Positions 33,296 through 44,298 of a DNA stretch of 64,000 bases are shown piece after piece. The number at the start of each line of letters is the position of its first letter. Within the stretch, counting starts at the first letter, position 1. Source of the stretch: Lumbricus terrestris (Eukaryota > Annelida > Clitellata > Crassiclitellata > Lumbricidae). Both the position numbers and the translations under genes were made by a program. The stretch lies in NCBI GenBank assembly GCA_949752735.1, contig OX457036.1, forward strand, positions 92,245,368 through 92,309,367, in the 5' to 3' direction. The notes beneath the pieces are model-generated. The model made no database searches. It was not told where the DNA came from and saw only the letters and a program-made list of their open reading frames with translations.

Positions 33296-33524
33296 GTGAG
33301 GTTTTTTGTGTTCAAGGACAATGGGTCGTGTTTCAGGTACCTGTTTCATTATTAGTTCAGTCGTTTCTTTCTTTTCTAATCATTTGGTAGTTGCTGATGG
33401 TGCTGATAGGAAAGCACTTTTAATAATAGCATAATAGTAACGTATTATAATAAGTATATTGCATCCTATATTTATATTAGTAACGTATTGTTTTTGTGTT
33501 CTTTTAATGCATTCCTTCATTACA

Positions 33525-33700
33525 TGGAGATTTATATAGCGCCACTTCAGGAGTGCTCCCAACTCAACCCTGGCTGAAAAGGACGGTTTGGAAGTTGCAA
33601 CAGAACGCATCTGAGCAGTCCATAGCCATAAGACGTAAAGACAGTGAGAGCCCATTCCATTCCATGGTCCAATTACAGAGAAAGGGGTTAGGGTTGCTTA
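33525..33700 (-). mobile_element. LINE 3' fragment
   Basis: The minus strand ends with the tail motif GGGAGCACTCCTGAAGTGGCGCTATATAAAT. The body resembles the RT C-terminal region ('GPWNGMEWALTVF'-like words) but is frame-broken. Confidence 0.6.
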
Positions 33701-33757
33701 CTTTAATGTATTGTGATATCAATACAAGCAATTTCTGAGGCTTTTTGTCATATAGAC

Positions 33758-33895
33758 AAAAACAAAAAAATACTAATAATAAAGCCACAGAGTTATTGAA
33801 TTAATAAATTCTCGGTGGTGTTGCAGCAGAGACATCCTCCGAATTGGCTATATAGGCCTACACTCTGGCACGACGAGAACATCGATCGAGATCTG
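33758..33895. repeat. Left arm of a 140-bp inverted repeat flanking exons 16-18
   Basis: This stretch, from 'acaaaaacaaaaaaatactaataataaagccacagag' to 'atcgatcgagatctg', is matched in reverse complement at 36312-36453. The arms lie in introns 15 and 18. Confidence 0.85.
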
Positions 33896-34796
33896 TTTTT
33901 TTGTCATATTCTGCGCCCGAGATCTCATAACTTTGAATTGCCAACTAAAGATGATAAGAACTTCATACCTAGAGTACTTTACAATAGCTTAAAGCATATG
34001 ATAAAAATAAGCGATTAGTTTAAAATTAATAAACAATGCAACTCTTGAACAATGTACAAAATTTTATTTTATTTTTTCATATGTAACTATTCTTCTGTTC
34101 ATATCTTGTAACTGTGTTGCGGCTTGTCAACCTGATTTCTGATTAAACGAATATATATATATATAAACGATTATATATACATATACATAGACATTGTTTA
34201 GCTGAAGTCGTGTATATTGACCTAGAAATTCCATTTATGTTGGGACCAATTCATTCATTGGTTCCTGCCAATTTCATCATCCTATTCCGAAAGTCACATG
34301 GTGTTGTTCCAGGCTGAATCGTTTTCATTGGGAAATGCATGCTGTTGGTTGAGATGATCTTGTGCCTGCCCTACCAATCGGAATTATTTGTGAGGAAATA
34401 AGACGGTTTATGCAACTGCAAAATGTGCTGTATTTATTGCTTACTTTAATGCCACTCTATTCTTTACTGAAAAGTTACTCTAATGTGCTACCTTAGCTTA
34501 TAATTATTAAGAGCAATTAGTAAAAACAGAGCGTTTGTCCAGATGCACTGTGATGAACAATGTCCAACTGCCAAGATTCTAGCAAATAGACAGGCAGAAT
34601 AGACAGGCTGTTTTTTCTAATCTATTTTGGAACTTCTGTGCCTCCATCTTCATAATGCACAAGATCAGTGGTGACATCAAAAGAAAGCTGCACTTAAAAG
34701 CGATATCCATCGTCGGTACAGAAACTATCAAGTTCTTGCTATAATTATGGTCAATAATATTATAAGATGTGATAGAGTGGGTTTCTGAATGTTTAG

Positions 34797-34920
34797 GACC
34801 GTGGCTGAGAGCCTACTGAGACGTGGTTACGTGGAGCCAGAGATGTTCGAGTCAGTCACCATTTACTTCTCAGATATTGTGGGCTTCATCAAGATTGGTC
34901 AGAACAGCTCTGCCTACCAG
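34797..34920 (+). CDS. Gene A exon 16: guanylate cyclase catalytic domain, first metal Asp
   Basis: The acceptor is gaatgtttag|G and the donor is CAG|GTCATT. It reads TVAESLLRRGYVEPEMFESVTIYFSDIVGF. The Asp in FSDIVGF is one of the two metal-binding residues of class III cyclases. Confidence 0.96.
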
Positions 34921-35420
34921 GTCATTACACTAGTTGCTATGTTGATGAAACTTTCTGTGAATATTTCAATCTTCATCTGCCTAGAGTGATACGGCATGCT
35001 TAGAGTGTGTGGCACTCCTTTTCTCTATTCATTACACAATTATCAAGTATATAACCACTGGTTGCGAACTACACTTCATTCCTTGTGAGAAGTGATATTG
35101 TAACATAATTTCCTACATAGTATGGTTAGAAAATTTTAGTCATTTTTACTATGTGAACTTAATGATTGCAACAATCAGTGCTTATTGTATGTTTCATAGT
35201 TCAGTTTTAACAATGTTTGTTAGAAGCATTCTTGTGCAGTGTGCACACCCTGTAACAAGCCTTATTATAAGCATTTTTTTTATTATATTAAAAGTTCATT
35301 TTTATGATGCTTAATGTTAAAATAAAAATATATTGTCTTAAGATTGTCACTGTGGGCAATAAATATAATGTTGACGATTTGATGGAGTTTTTACAGACAC
35401 TATGGTATGAATATTTACAG
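34921..35420. other. Gene A intron 16
   Basis: AT-rich; nothing recognised. Confidence 0.5.
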
Positions 35421-35489
35421 GTTGTGAATTTGCTAAATACCCTCTATTCCACATTCGATGACATTACAGATAAATACGATGTTTACAAG
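35421..35489 (+). CDS. Gene A exon 17: cyclase domain
   Basis: The acceptor is atatttacag and the donor is AAG|GTAATT. The 23 codons read VVNLLNTLYSTFDDITDKYD plus VYK, equal to the 'VV.LLN.LY..FD..I...DVYK' helix of the family. Confidence 0.96.
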
Positions 35490-35876
35490 GTAATTTTAGT
35501 TCTCTTTATAAGTGTCATTTCTGTAAATTTGCTACATTATATATTGCCACTAGATCTATTTTGCTTCTATATATTTTTTCTTAATATTATGTGTACTATG
35601 TGTTGCTATGCCAAGTTTCCTTCAAAAGTAACAGAAAAGCATCTATAAGCACCATTTTTTTCTAAATAAGACTTCTGTCTTATTCGTTGTTTGACCATTT
35701 GTCAATACAGTGGACTAAGTAATTCTTTGTTTCATGGAACAGGCTGCAAGTAATCTTTTTTAGTCTTGATGCTGCAATACGACTAGGGGCACCCATAAGT
35801 GCATTTAACATGACTTTAGAGGTGCTAGTGATATGCTGTTTGTTAAGATGTATTTGTTTTATGTATTGTGTGTCAG
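35490..35876. other. Gene A intron 17
   Basis: Short AT-rich intron; nothing recognised. Confidence 0.5.
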
Positions 35877-36051
35877 TGTGAGACAATTGGTGATGTGTAC
35901 ATGGTGGCAAGTGGATTGCCGGTGAGGAATGGCGATCGCCATGCACTGGAGATGACGACGATGGCTCTTCATCTGCTTAGCACCATCTCTTCCTTCAGGA
36001 TTCCACACATGAAGAATAAGATACTTCAGCTGAGAATTGGACTCCATTCAG
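35877..36051 (+). CDS. Gene A exon 18: cyclase domain, guanine-specifying Glu and second metal Asp
   Basis: The acceptor is gtgtgtcag and the donor is TCAG|GTACTC. It reads [23 protein letters not shown], ending LRIGLHSG. In the family the Glu of ETIGD selects guanine over adenine and the Asp of IGD binds metal. Both are present, so the enzyme should be a guanylyl cyclase. Confidence 0.96.
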
Positions 36052-36311
36052 GTACTCAGTAAAACTGTACAGCTGACATGGTAGTTTACATGAATCTCTG
36101 CAGAAATTTCTGAGAAGCATAATAATAATCTATCGTTTATTTTCAAACTGACAACGCAGTATGATTACAATCAGTAATGAACAGATGATCAAAAGTTATT
36201 ATAGGAGTTGAATTTAGCTGTTGTCAGCCACGCACAGTGTCATGTCCTACTGTTCAGTTTACCAACATTGACTGCCGAATAGAAGGTTGAGTGGTCTTTT
36301 GGGAAGACTGC

Positions 36312-36453
36312 GGGAACAGATCCCGATCGATGTTCTCGTCATGCCAGAGTGTATACAGCCGTTTGAAGGATGTCTCTGCTACAACACCACAGAGAATTTA
36401 TTAATTCAATAAAAACTCTGTGGCTTTATTATTAGTATTTTTGTTGTTTTTGA
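36312..36453. repeat. Right arm of the inverted repeat flanking exons 16-18
   Basis: This is the reverse complement of 33758-33895 with scattered mismatches and small gaps. The arm includes a 'caataaaaactctgtggctttattattag' stretch. Confidence 0.85.
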
Positions 36454-36948
36454 TGTTGTTATTATTATTATTATTTTTATTATTATTATTGATTAGTCAT
36501 AAAAAGAATTCCCATAATGGTAGAAATAATAATAAAGAACATTATTGCTTTTACTATAGTACCATACTAAAAACCTTGCACTTGTACTCATTGTCCAGCC
36601 TTCCATCCGAAATTATAGACAGCCGAGTGGACATAGTGTAGTGTGATATTTCGGGAATATTCACCGTCCATGGACCGAGTTGACACTTAGCTTATGACAC
36701 AATTTCTGCATTTTGTGGGACAATGCCTTAGAAGTCACAAAGCAGAAAAGCCTATAGGACAATTTCAGTTGATCTATCTTTTTAGGAATTTTAGTGCACA
36801 CATAACTGTTCAGCTACACTTAAATTAATTTGCATTGTTGATCACTTGTACATCTATAATGATTTTACGTAATCAAACTAGTAAGTAGCATTTTCTGTAA
36901 ATCATTGTCCTGCTGACTGGATTCTCTCTAGTTGATTGCTTGCTTATA

Positions 36949-36950
<2 letters not shown>

Positions 36951-36982
<32 letters not shown>
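36951..36982. repeat. (AT)n microsatellite
   Basis: A run of TA dinucleotides about 30 bp long in intron 18. Confidence 0.85.
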
Positions 36983-36987
<5 letters not shown>

Positions 36988-37084
36988 ATATGTATCTATT
37001 TTATGAATCCTTACAGATTAATATATCCCTATATAAATTAATTTGGCGTTCAATTGCAGTATCACAATGTTCTGTTAAATAAAG

Positions 37085-37183
37085 GGTCAGTGGTTGCTGG
37101 TGTAGTCGGAATGAAAATGCCACATTACTGCTTGTTTGGTGATACCGTCAACACTGCCTCCCGAATGTGTTCGGGTGGATTGG
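37085..37183 (+). CDS. Gene A exon 19: cyclase domain, Cys of purine specificity and Asn/Arg catalytic motif
   Basis: The donor is TTGG|GTGAGG. The acceptor tgttaaataaag|GG has no pyrimidine tract, but it is the only one giving [20 protein letters not shown] plus VNTASRM in frame. The Cys of YCLFGD completes the guanine-specificity pair and N..SR are the transition-state residues. Its unusual acceptor is worth an RNA check. Confidence 0.93.
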
Positions 37184-37555
37184 GTGAGGAAAATGTTCTG
37201 AGTTTGATTTAAAGTGTTTTTGACAGAATTACAAAAACGTCAAGCTATTTTTCTTAATGATAGGCATAATTTTGACATTGTGCCAATTGATTGATCTTGC
37301 ATTAGGTTATTGTGAGACATTTGTTAATGCTGCATTCATTTAGGTTTCCTTCATTTATTTTTAATTAATTAATTAATTCATTCATTCCAGAATTTGTGCA
37401 GTGCCTTTTCAATGGTCTACTTAGAATTTAGTTACCAACCTCACTTTGGCCAATTTTTTTTATTAAACTGTTTTAAGATAAGAGATGAATGACTGAGAGT
37501 TCTACAAAGGGAACGAAGCATGAAGGAATGGCCATTCTAGGTCTTCAGTTCAAAT

Positions 37556-37690
37556 GTATTTATGTATGTATGTTTCTATGTGTATGTATGTATGTATGTA
37601 TGTATGTATGTATGTATGTATGTATGTATGTATGTATGTATGTATGTATGTATGTATGTATGTATGTATGCGTATGTTTGCATGTATGTA
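37556..37690. repeat. (ATGT)n microsatellite
   Basis: About 120 bp of ATGT units with minor interruptions in intron 19; ORFs reading CMYV over it are artefacts. Confidence 0.9.
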
Positions 37691-38105
37691 CAGGAACATT
37701 TCCTAAATTACTCGCCAAGCATTAACTGATAAAATAATTGGACTTTTAATTTGCTTGAATTCTTGCCTAAATGGAAGCTGGATCGATGAAAAGGAATCAT
37801 GTCAAAATAGAAGTCGGATTGATGAAAAATAATTATTCTGTGTCAGGTGAATAATTTAAAATGCTGAAGTGATAGTCTACCCAAATAACTAGGCCTAATA
37901 TTAGGATTTGACCACCAATGCTTTTGTTGCCATTAAAGCAGCTGGATGACATTGGATGGCTTAATGCTTTAAGATAATTATTCTTTCCAGGATCGAAGTA
38001 ACTATAAATGTTAATTGCTATGATGAATGATCATTGTGTGTGATCACTGATGAACTCATGATGTGTGATCACTGATGAACTCAACTGCTTTGGTGTCTTG
38101 TCTAG

Positions 38106-38197
38106 CACTACGAATCCACATAAGCAGCGCAACAGCGGAATTACTTGAGGCCACTGGGTTGTTTGAGCTGGAGAATCGTGGAGAAAGACAAGTCAAG
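38106..38197 (+). CDS. Gene A exon 20: end of cyclase domain
   Basis: The acceptor is cttgtctag and the donor is AAG|GTACAG. It reads ALRIHISSATAELLEATGLF plus ELENRGERQVK, matching '.LKIH.S..T...L...G.FEL..RG...VK'. Confidence 0.95.
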
Positions 38198-38834
38198 GTA
38201 CAGTCACAAACATTATAAGTTTCAGATTAGAGTTCTTAAGTCAGCTTCATCTCTATACTTAGGCAGGCCTATATACCAGTGTGGGTTCCAAAAAAGTGGT
38301 AATTGCACTAATATTACTTCATATGAATTGCTATGATACAGTGCTTAACGTTTTCACCAGGATGACCACCCAATATCTAGATCTTTTCCCATGCTCGCCG
38401 AATTTGGTTCAGAAGGCGAGGCGAGAAGACGGGGTAGAAGTTGTTTACTAGAAAGGATGGAGAAGAGGCTGATTACGAGGATAGGGTGACTGGAGATGGC
38501 GAGTAGGATGTAAATGACGTAGACGATGACATTGAAAACCGTTTCAATTCGATTTATACAACTTCAGATTCCACAATAATTATTAATTGTCTATGTCTTT
38601 TTAAAATTTAATTATGCACAGTTACAATGATGATGATACGAAGGAGCGACGCTTGTGGCTGCTCGCGGGATGCTGCCTAGCTCTGTACGTTATTCCAGTT
38701 TTACGCTCGCTATTTCCATCCGCTGAGTTGGTTTTTTGGGATAGTGTGATTGTTCATGTTTAGCTGCTTTGTAAGGCGCCCTTGTAACGGCATGGATGTG
38801 TTACTGCGCCATATAAATTATTGTAATTATTATT

Positions 38835-39077
<243 letters not shown>

Positions 39078-39359
39078 GGGATTTTCTCTTTAAACCATGA
39101 AGACGAGGCCTGATACTCGAGACAATCATCCAAAAGGAAATAAAATAAATAATGAAGCATTGAAGTATTAAAAAAGGTCATCAGAATTATAAGTATTGAA
39201 TTTACACCATTTTCTCGAAAATGTTGCGAAAAATACTTAAAAGAAAACGGTCGTCTGATTTTTTGGAAAGTAGATAATGACATTTTGTTTCTCGGACAAA
39301 ATGTTGGGGAAAGACTTGAAAATTAATGGTCGTGATAAAAATTTCTGGTCAAAAGCTGT

Positions 39360-39464
39360 CCTTGGTGTCTGGCTGAGCGGTTGCCGTCGGCCCAGAACTT
39401 TCCCTTCCTCTGGAAACCTAAATTCCTTCCCCCCCCGCGCATAGCACGGGACTAGATAAACACT
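39360..39464. other. Possible end of a CAGTGTTTA-type element
   Basis: The stretch ends CTAGATAAACACTG, the same terminus as the element ending at 44289, preceded by a C-rich run. The other end was not found. Confidence 0.4.
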
Positions 39465-39652
39465 GGGTCTATTAGGCTATCTATACAAGCGCGCCTCGAC
39501 AAACGTAATTTAGCAATCAGTTAGAGATACGCCTTAGAAAAGAAATAATGTCTCGTGTTTTGACTTGAAGGACTCGACTGAGTCAGCTGTATGAATAGTG
39601 ACCGTTAACTGTGATCTTGCAGTATTATACACCAAGTGATGTTTGCGTGTAG

Positions 39653-39760
39653 GGCAAAGGCATCATGACGACATCCTGGGTGCTTGGCAAGAAAGGTTTC
39701 ATTATGCCAATGCCTGATCTTAGGAAAGCAGCGCCGCCTGAGGAACACGAATTCAAGTGA
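39653..39760 (+). CDS. Gene A exon 21: C-terminal tail and stop
   Basis: The acceptor is gtttgcgtgtag. It reads GKGIMTTSWVLGKKGFIMPMP and ends EEHEFK before TGA at 39758-39760. 'GKG...T.WL.G' is the conserved end of the cyclase domain. The short acidic tail is typical of family members without extra domains. Confidence 0.95.
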   Translation, partial: GKGIMTTSWVLGKKGFIMPMPDLRKAAPPEEHEFK

Positions 39761-39837
39761 AACAAAGGTCGACAGTTGATTGCTGCATGTGTGTCTTGCC
39801 TTCTTCACTTTACAGCCACCTCTCGCGGTTGTACAAT

Positions 39838-39843
39838 AATAAA
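39838..39843 (+). promoter_or_regulatory. Polyadenylation signal AATAAA of gene A
   Basis: AATAAA lies 78 bp after the stop codon in 'acaataataaacagg', giving a short 3' UTR if used. Confidence 0.7.
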
Positions 39844-40029
39844 CAGGAAGCGGAAGAATCTGCTTTTAATGTTTTTGAATTATTTATTCTGAAACTAGTT
39901 TTATAAAGGAATATTTATTATCTGTGTGACCTATGTGCGTTTTTGTTGAATTGTTCAGTTATTCATGTTTAAAACAATGAAAATGTGACAGTTGCCACAT
40001 TTGTTTTTTGTTTGTTTGTAGCCTAGGCC

Positions 40030-40272
40030 TATGTGCACTTGTTATAGCGCCCCTTCAAGCTCACTACTCAAAGGTGCTCCCGACTACAGCGCGGACACTG
40101 CATCGGAGTTTCACGCCGAGGCGCTGAGCAATTGCGAGTGGAGGACTTGCCCAAGGCCCCTTCGCGGCGACTTGAGGTGGTTTCGAACGACTTGAGGTAG
40201 ATTCAAACCTGTAACCCTCCGGTTGCAAGGCAACGAAATACCCACTACGTAGGCTACACCACCGCGCCCCAC
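40030..40272 (-). mobile_element. tRNA-derived SINE (GGGGCGCGG family)
   Basis: On the minus strand it starts GGGGCGCGGTGGTG, with a box B-like GGTTTGAATC, the body (CACTCGCAATTGCTCAGCGCC) and the tail AGTAGTGAGCTTGAAGGGGCGCTATAAC. A short internal duplication of 'gacttgaggt' is present. Confidence 0.75.
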
Positions 40273-40919
40273 ATAGTGTTATTCTAATGGGCGGAAAGTG
40301 GCCTATGCTTATTGGTGATAGACGAATGTGGTAGACTAGGGATGAAAGTGGTAGACTTGGCCTACTGATTGGCAGTTGAGTTGGGGAATTTTCTCCTACC
40401 ATAGACTATGCGTGTCCTTGAGTCACCGAGGCCTGTTGTAGCAGACGAGACGTCATGGAAGACCCGAAAAGATCAGAGGATGAAGCTTCCTTAACTAGAA
40501 GACCATAGGCCTAATTATTCACAATGCTCTCACAATTTTTTTACCACCCTGAAAGAAAAGAGGCCCTGCAAAACTCGGGGAACGGCACGTGTCATAGGGA
40601 TCAATTATGCAGATTTTGGGTCAAACTATGCCAACAAGTTAGGCTATACATTTGGACTCAACTTCAAGTATACCCCGCAGTCGATCGAGTCGTGGGCTAC
40701 GATCGACTTGGCTCGCGCGACGATCGACTTCGTCGACTCGCCGACGTCTCGACGACTCGATCGACTTGGCTCGGCCGACGATCGACTTCGTCGACTCGCC
40801 GACCTCTCGACGACTCGATCGACTTGGCTCGGCCGACGATCGACTTCGTCGACTTGACCTAGTTTTGTCTCTTACTCACCATCTGCAGTTATATGATCTT
40901 AAAATGAAATACGATAGTA

Positions 40920-41890
40920 TATATCTGTGTCATATATCTGTGTGACGTAACAAGCCTAATTTCGTATTCTCAGTGAATTTATAGATTTGCAGTCTAATCG
41001 CAGTGACGTCACAATTGGCCTCGTTTTAGATTATGTAAATGAATCTCAATAATTATTATGGTAGATCTGTGTAATAATCGAAGTTAGTCACAATAGGCCT
41101 AGTTTATACTCTCAAAATGTACTTCTATAATAACAGATCATTATCATAAATCGAAGTTAGCCACAACAGGCCTATTTCATTCTCAAAATGAACTTCTTTA
41201 ATAGTAGGTCTGTATCATGATCGAAGTGACGTCACAATGGACCTAGTTTTATATTCTCAAACTAAACGTTTAATAATAGATTTGTATCATAATCAGAGCG
41301 ATGTTGCGTTTAAACAGTCTCAGTTTTGTATTATGAAAATGATATAATATGACAGTAGATCTGTATTGTAATCGAAATGACGCAACAATAGACCTAATTT
41401 CGTTTTCTCAGTGAACTAATTTAATAGAATTGTATTATAATAGAAGTGACGTCATAAAAGGCCCCGTTTTATATTCGCAAAATGAACATAATATGCTGGT
41501 AGATCTGTATAATAATCGAAGTGACGCCACAATAGACCTTGTTTATATTCTCAATATGCACTTCTATAATAGTACATTTGTCTCATAATCGAAGTGACGT
41601 CACAATAGGCGCTGTTTTTTTTTAAATTCTCGATGTGAACTTATAATATAATAGTAAAATTGTATCATAATCAGAGTGACGTTACAACAGGCATAGGCCT
41701 AGTTCTGTATTCTCAAACATTAATGAAATTATATGACAGCAGATCTGTGTCCTGATCGAAATGACGCCACAATAGGCCTTATTTCACTTTCTCAGCGAAC
41801 TTATTTAATTGTAGAATTGTATCATAATCGAAGTGACGTCATTAAAGGTCCCGTTTTATATTCTCAAAATTAACATCTACATGACTTGCA
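40920..41890 (+). repeat. About 80-bp minisatellite containing CRE (TGACGTCA) words
   Basis: About a dozen diverged units follow the pattern 'attctcaaaatgaactt..taatagtagatctgtatcataatcgaagtgacgtcacaataggcc'. The TGACGTCA octamer is intact in several units and mutated in others. Variant units recur at about 380-445 bp (near 40932, 41377 and 41757), showing a higher-order repeat. Confidence 0.85.
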
Positions 41891-41934
41891 TACAGGCATA
41901 CAACAGTACCGGTAGATCTGTATCATGCTCATTC

Positions 41935-42255
41935 AGGAGCGGTCAAGGAAGTGGCAATCCGGCTATGCCTCACCCCATTTAGAGATTCGCATATGACGTG
42001 GTCCCTCCCTCCATCAGGTTTCAAGAAGCTGTAAATCAACGCAACGGGAACAGGAAGGTGAGAGAGAAAGTGGGCCTAGCATATGACTAAAAATTAATCA
42101 GATTTTAAATAGCCGGAGTCGCCACGGGTTTTTAGAAGTTTTTGGGCGAAAGACTAAAAAAGATCTCTTCGGCGGAAGACCAACAAAATTTTTTAGGTCC
42201 AATACCACAAATTTTGTCCACCCCTTCCAAAATTTCTGTATACGCCACTGTAGGC
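41935..42255. mobile_element. MITE ending in GTATACGCCACTG
   Basis: It ends CCAAAATTTCTGTATACGCCACTG and its interior resembles the sequence at 59268-59612 (for example 'atccggc...tggcccc', 'ggtttcaa.aagc'). The left terminus is not clear here. Confidence 0.55.
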
Positions 42256-42449
42256 CTATTCGTTCAACTCAAATCGAAAACGTAGGCCTACGTCTATTAT
42301 AGTCAACTTTCACAGTTCCACTAACACGAAATCGCCAGCTGCCAAAAGGTTCGTTAGCTGAACTTGTGTGAATTACGTCATTATCATCTATAGGTCACTT
42401 AACTCACTTTGAGACATCAAGAAATAGTAGGTCTAAGTAAAATATTTCC

Positions 42450-42583
42450 AAGTCGAGTCGAGTAGATGAAACAACGATCGACTCGATTTAGCATGACTCA
42501 CGATCGACTCGACTTGCAAGTCGACGATTTTTCGATCGACTCGACTTGGCCGAGTTATGATCGACTCGATCAACTGCGGGGTA
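42450..42583. repeat. CGATCGACTCG cluster (right end of the 1.9-kb element)
   Basis: It repeats CGATCGACTCG and contains TCGACGATTTTTCGATCGAC, shared with 3963-4085, and ends CAACTGCGGGGTA. Confidence 0.8.
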
Positions 42584-42810
42584 TAATTTTGGACTTTGGG
42601 TAATGCCACGTTTCGTCTTATTGGGGACATACCAGAGTTCATACACATTTTTATAGGCTATGAAGTTTTATAAAGGGGGGACCCGTGGAGCTGCCTGTGC
42701 AAAAACGTATTGGGCTAAAGATTCGAATGCTCAAGCGTAATTGCCTGGCATGCCAAGCCCGATTCATCTTAGGGAGTTCTGCGCGCCAGTGCTACAATAT
42801 CCATGTTGGG

Positions 42811-44289
42811 CAGTGTTTAATCTAGACGTCTCTGGGCGGGGGGGAACTTTCCCCCCCAGGATTGACATTTCCCCCCCCCCAGAAAAATTTCACCAAATGT
42901 TTTTGGTTTTTAGTAACTTTTTCATCGCTGTTTTACTTGAAGTGTTATAATATACCGTGATATTATTTACTATTATATGATTATAATGACATTATTTACT
43001 ACTATAATATGTGATACTATCATGTTGCAATGAATATAACTTACTGTATATATTTAGATAAACACTGTTTTTTCTAGCTAAAAACAGAGATGACATCTCC
43101 TCCAGAATAATTTGTCAAAATGGTAATAGTATTTAGTTGCTGTTTAGTGTTTACATCATTGCATTACATGAACTGTTATAATAATATAACCGTAATATTA
43201 TTTACTGCTACATGGTTGTAGTAATTATTTACTGTTATATTATATGACAAAATCCAGCAAAATTAGTATAATTTACTGTTAATATTTGTACAAATACTAT
43301 TTTTGTACAACTGAATGGTTATCAAGTGCTATCCTTCACATTTTAAACTGTCAAATTTTAAAATGTTTTGGTTCTATTATCTGAACACCTAGCAAAACAA
43401 CATCATTACTACAAGACTAGTGGCTTCTTGATTTTGATACCGGTAGTTTATTAGCTCTTGGTAGATTTGTGTACCATTAAATATGATTTCGGAAAGTGTG
43501 TACTGGTCAGGGCCATGTGGAGAAACTGGGATAAGCTGACAGTTTCTGATTACAGTGCTGAAAAGTCAGCTTATTTACTCATGTAAACAGTAATTCATTA
43601 GAATATCCTAGCAACAGCAGAACTGAACTGCTGAACATGATACATATAAAGATTGTAATTATATAATATATAATTATATATATATTGAAATCCTAAAACA
43701 CTTTTTATCAGTACTGAAATAATGGAGTTATTTTGTTACAATGGCGTCTTCAAATGGTACCATTGCAATGTGGAAATTCAAGAAGTTTCTAATGAGTCAC
43801 TGAAAAAGTACAGCTATTGTGTTAAGACGACACCTTAAAATACTGCCATTGCAATGTGGAAATTCAAAAAATTTCTTATGGGTCACTGAAAAAGTAGGCC
43901 CTACAGCTATTTTGTTAAGATGACACCTTAAAATGCTGCCATTGCAATGTAGAAATTCAAAAAATGTCTAATGGGACACTGAAAAAGTACAGCTATTTTG
44001 TTAAGATGACACCTTAAAATGCTGCTATTGCAATGTGGAAATTCAAAAAATTTCTAATGGGTCACTGAAAAAGTACAGCTATTTTGTTAAGATGACACTT
44101 TAAAATACTGCCATTGCAATGTGGATATTCAAAAAATTTCTAATGGGAAGGGGGATTTCCCCCCCCCCCCCCCCCCATTACCCCCTCAGTGCGCTACGCG
44201 TCTCACGAGCGTCCTAAGGACGCTCAATTGTCTCCCCCCCAAAACCTCAATTCCCTCTTCCCAGCGGAGGGGGACTAGATTAAACACTG
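42811..44289. mobile_element. CAGTGTTTAATCTAG-type DNA element, 9-bp direct repeats
   Basis: The termini CAGTGTTTAATCTAG and CTAGATTAAACACTG are perfect inverted repeats. CATGTTGGG flanks both ends (42802-42810, 44290-44298). C-rich and G-rich subterminal tracts and an internal tandem repeat are present but no transposase frame. Confidence 0.8.
43755..44145 (+). repeat. 88-bp tandem repeat, about 4.5 units
   Basis: Each unit follows 'ccattgcaatgtggaaattcaaaaaatttctaatgggtcactgaaaaagtacagctattttgttaagatgacaccttaaaat(a/g)ctg'. Units are about 90% alike; one has a small insertion. The array lies at the right end of the element at 42811-44289. Confidence 0.88.
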
Positions 44290-44298
44290 CATGTTGGG

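Larger units (their letters stand above)
40671..42583. mobile_element. TA-flanked element with CGATCGACTCG-rich ends and minisatellite core
   Basis: The termini TACCCCGCAGTCGATCGAGT and (complemented at the right) TACCCCGCAGTTGATCGAGT are inverted repeats flanked by TA on both sides (40669-40670, 42584-42585). Each end carries 100-190 bp of repeated CGATCGACT(T/C)G words. The core is a tandem repeat (40920-41890) followed by a MITE-like segment (41935-42255). No transposase is visible. Confidence 0.75.

Noticed and set aside
39360..39430. tRNA-Ser/Leu-like box A (GGCTGAGCGGTT)
   Set aside because: No box B or cloverleaf follows.
40524..40945. Ser/Thr/Arg-rich ORFs over the CGATCGACTCG array
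   Set aside because: Translation of a tandem repeat; no independent evidence for a protein.
40920..41890. CRISPR-like array
   Set aside because: Units are diverged along their full length with no conserved repeat/unique spacer alternation, and the genome is eukaryotic.
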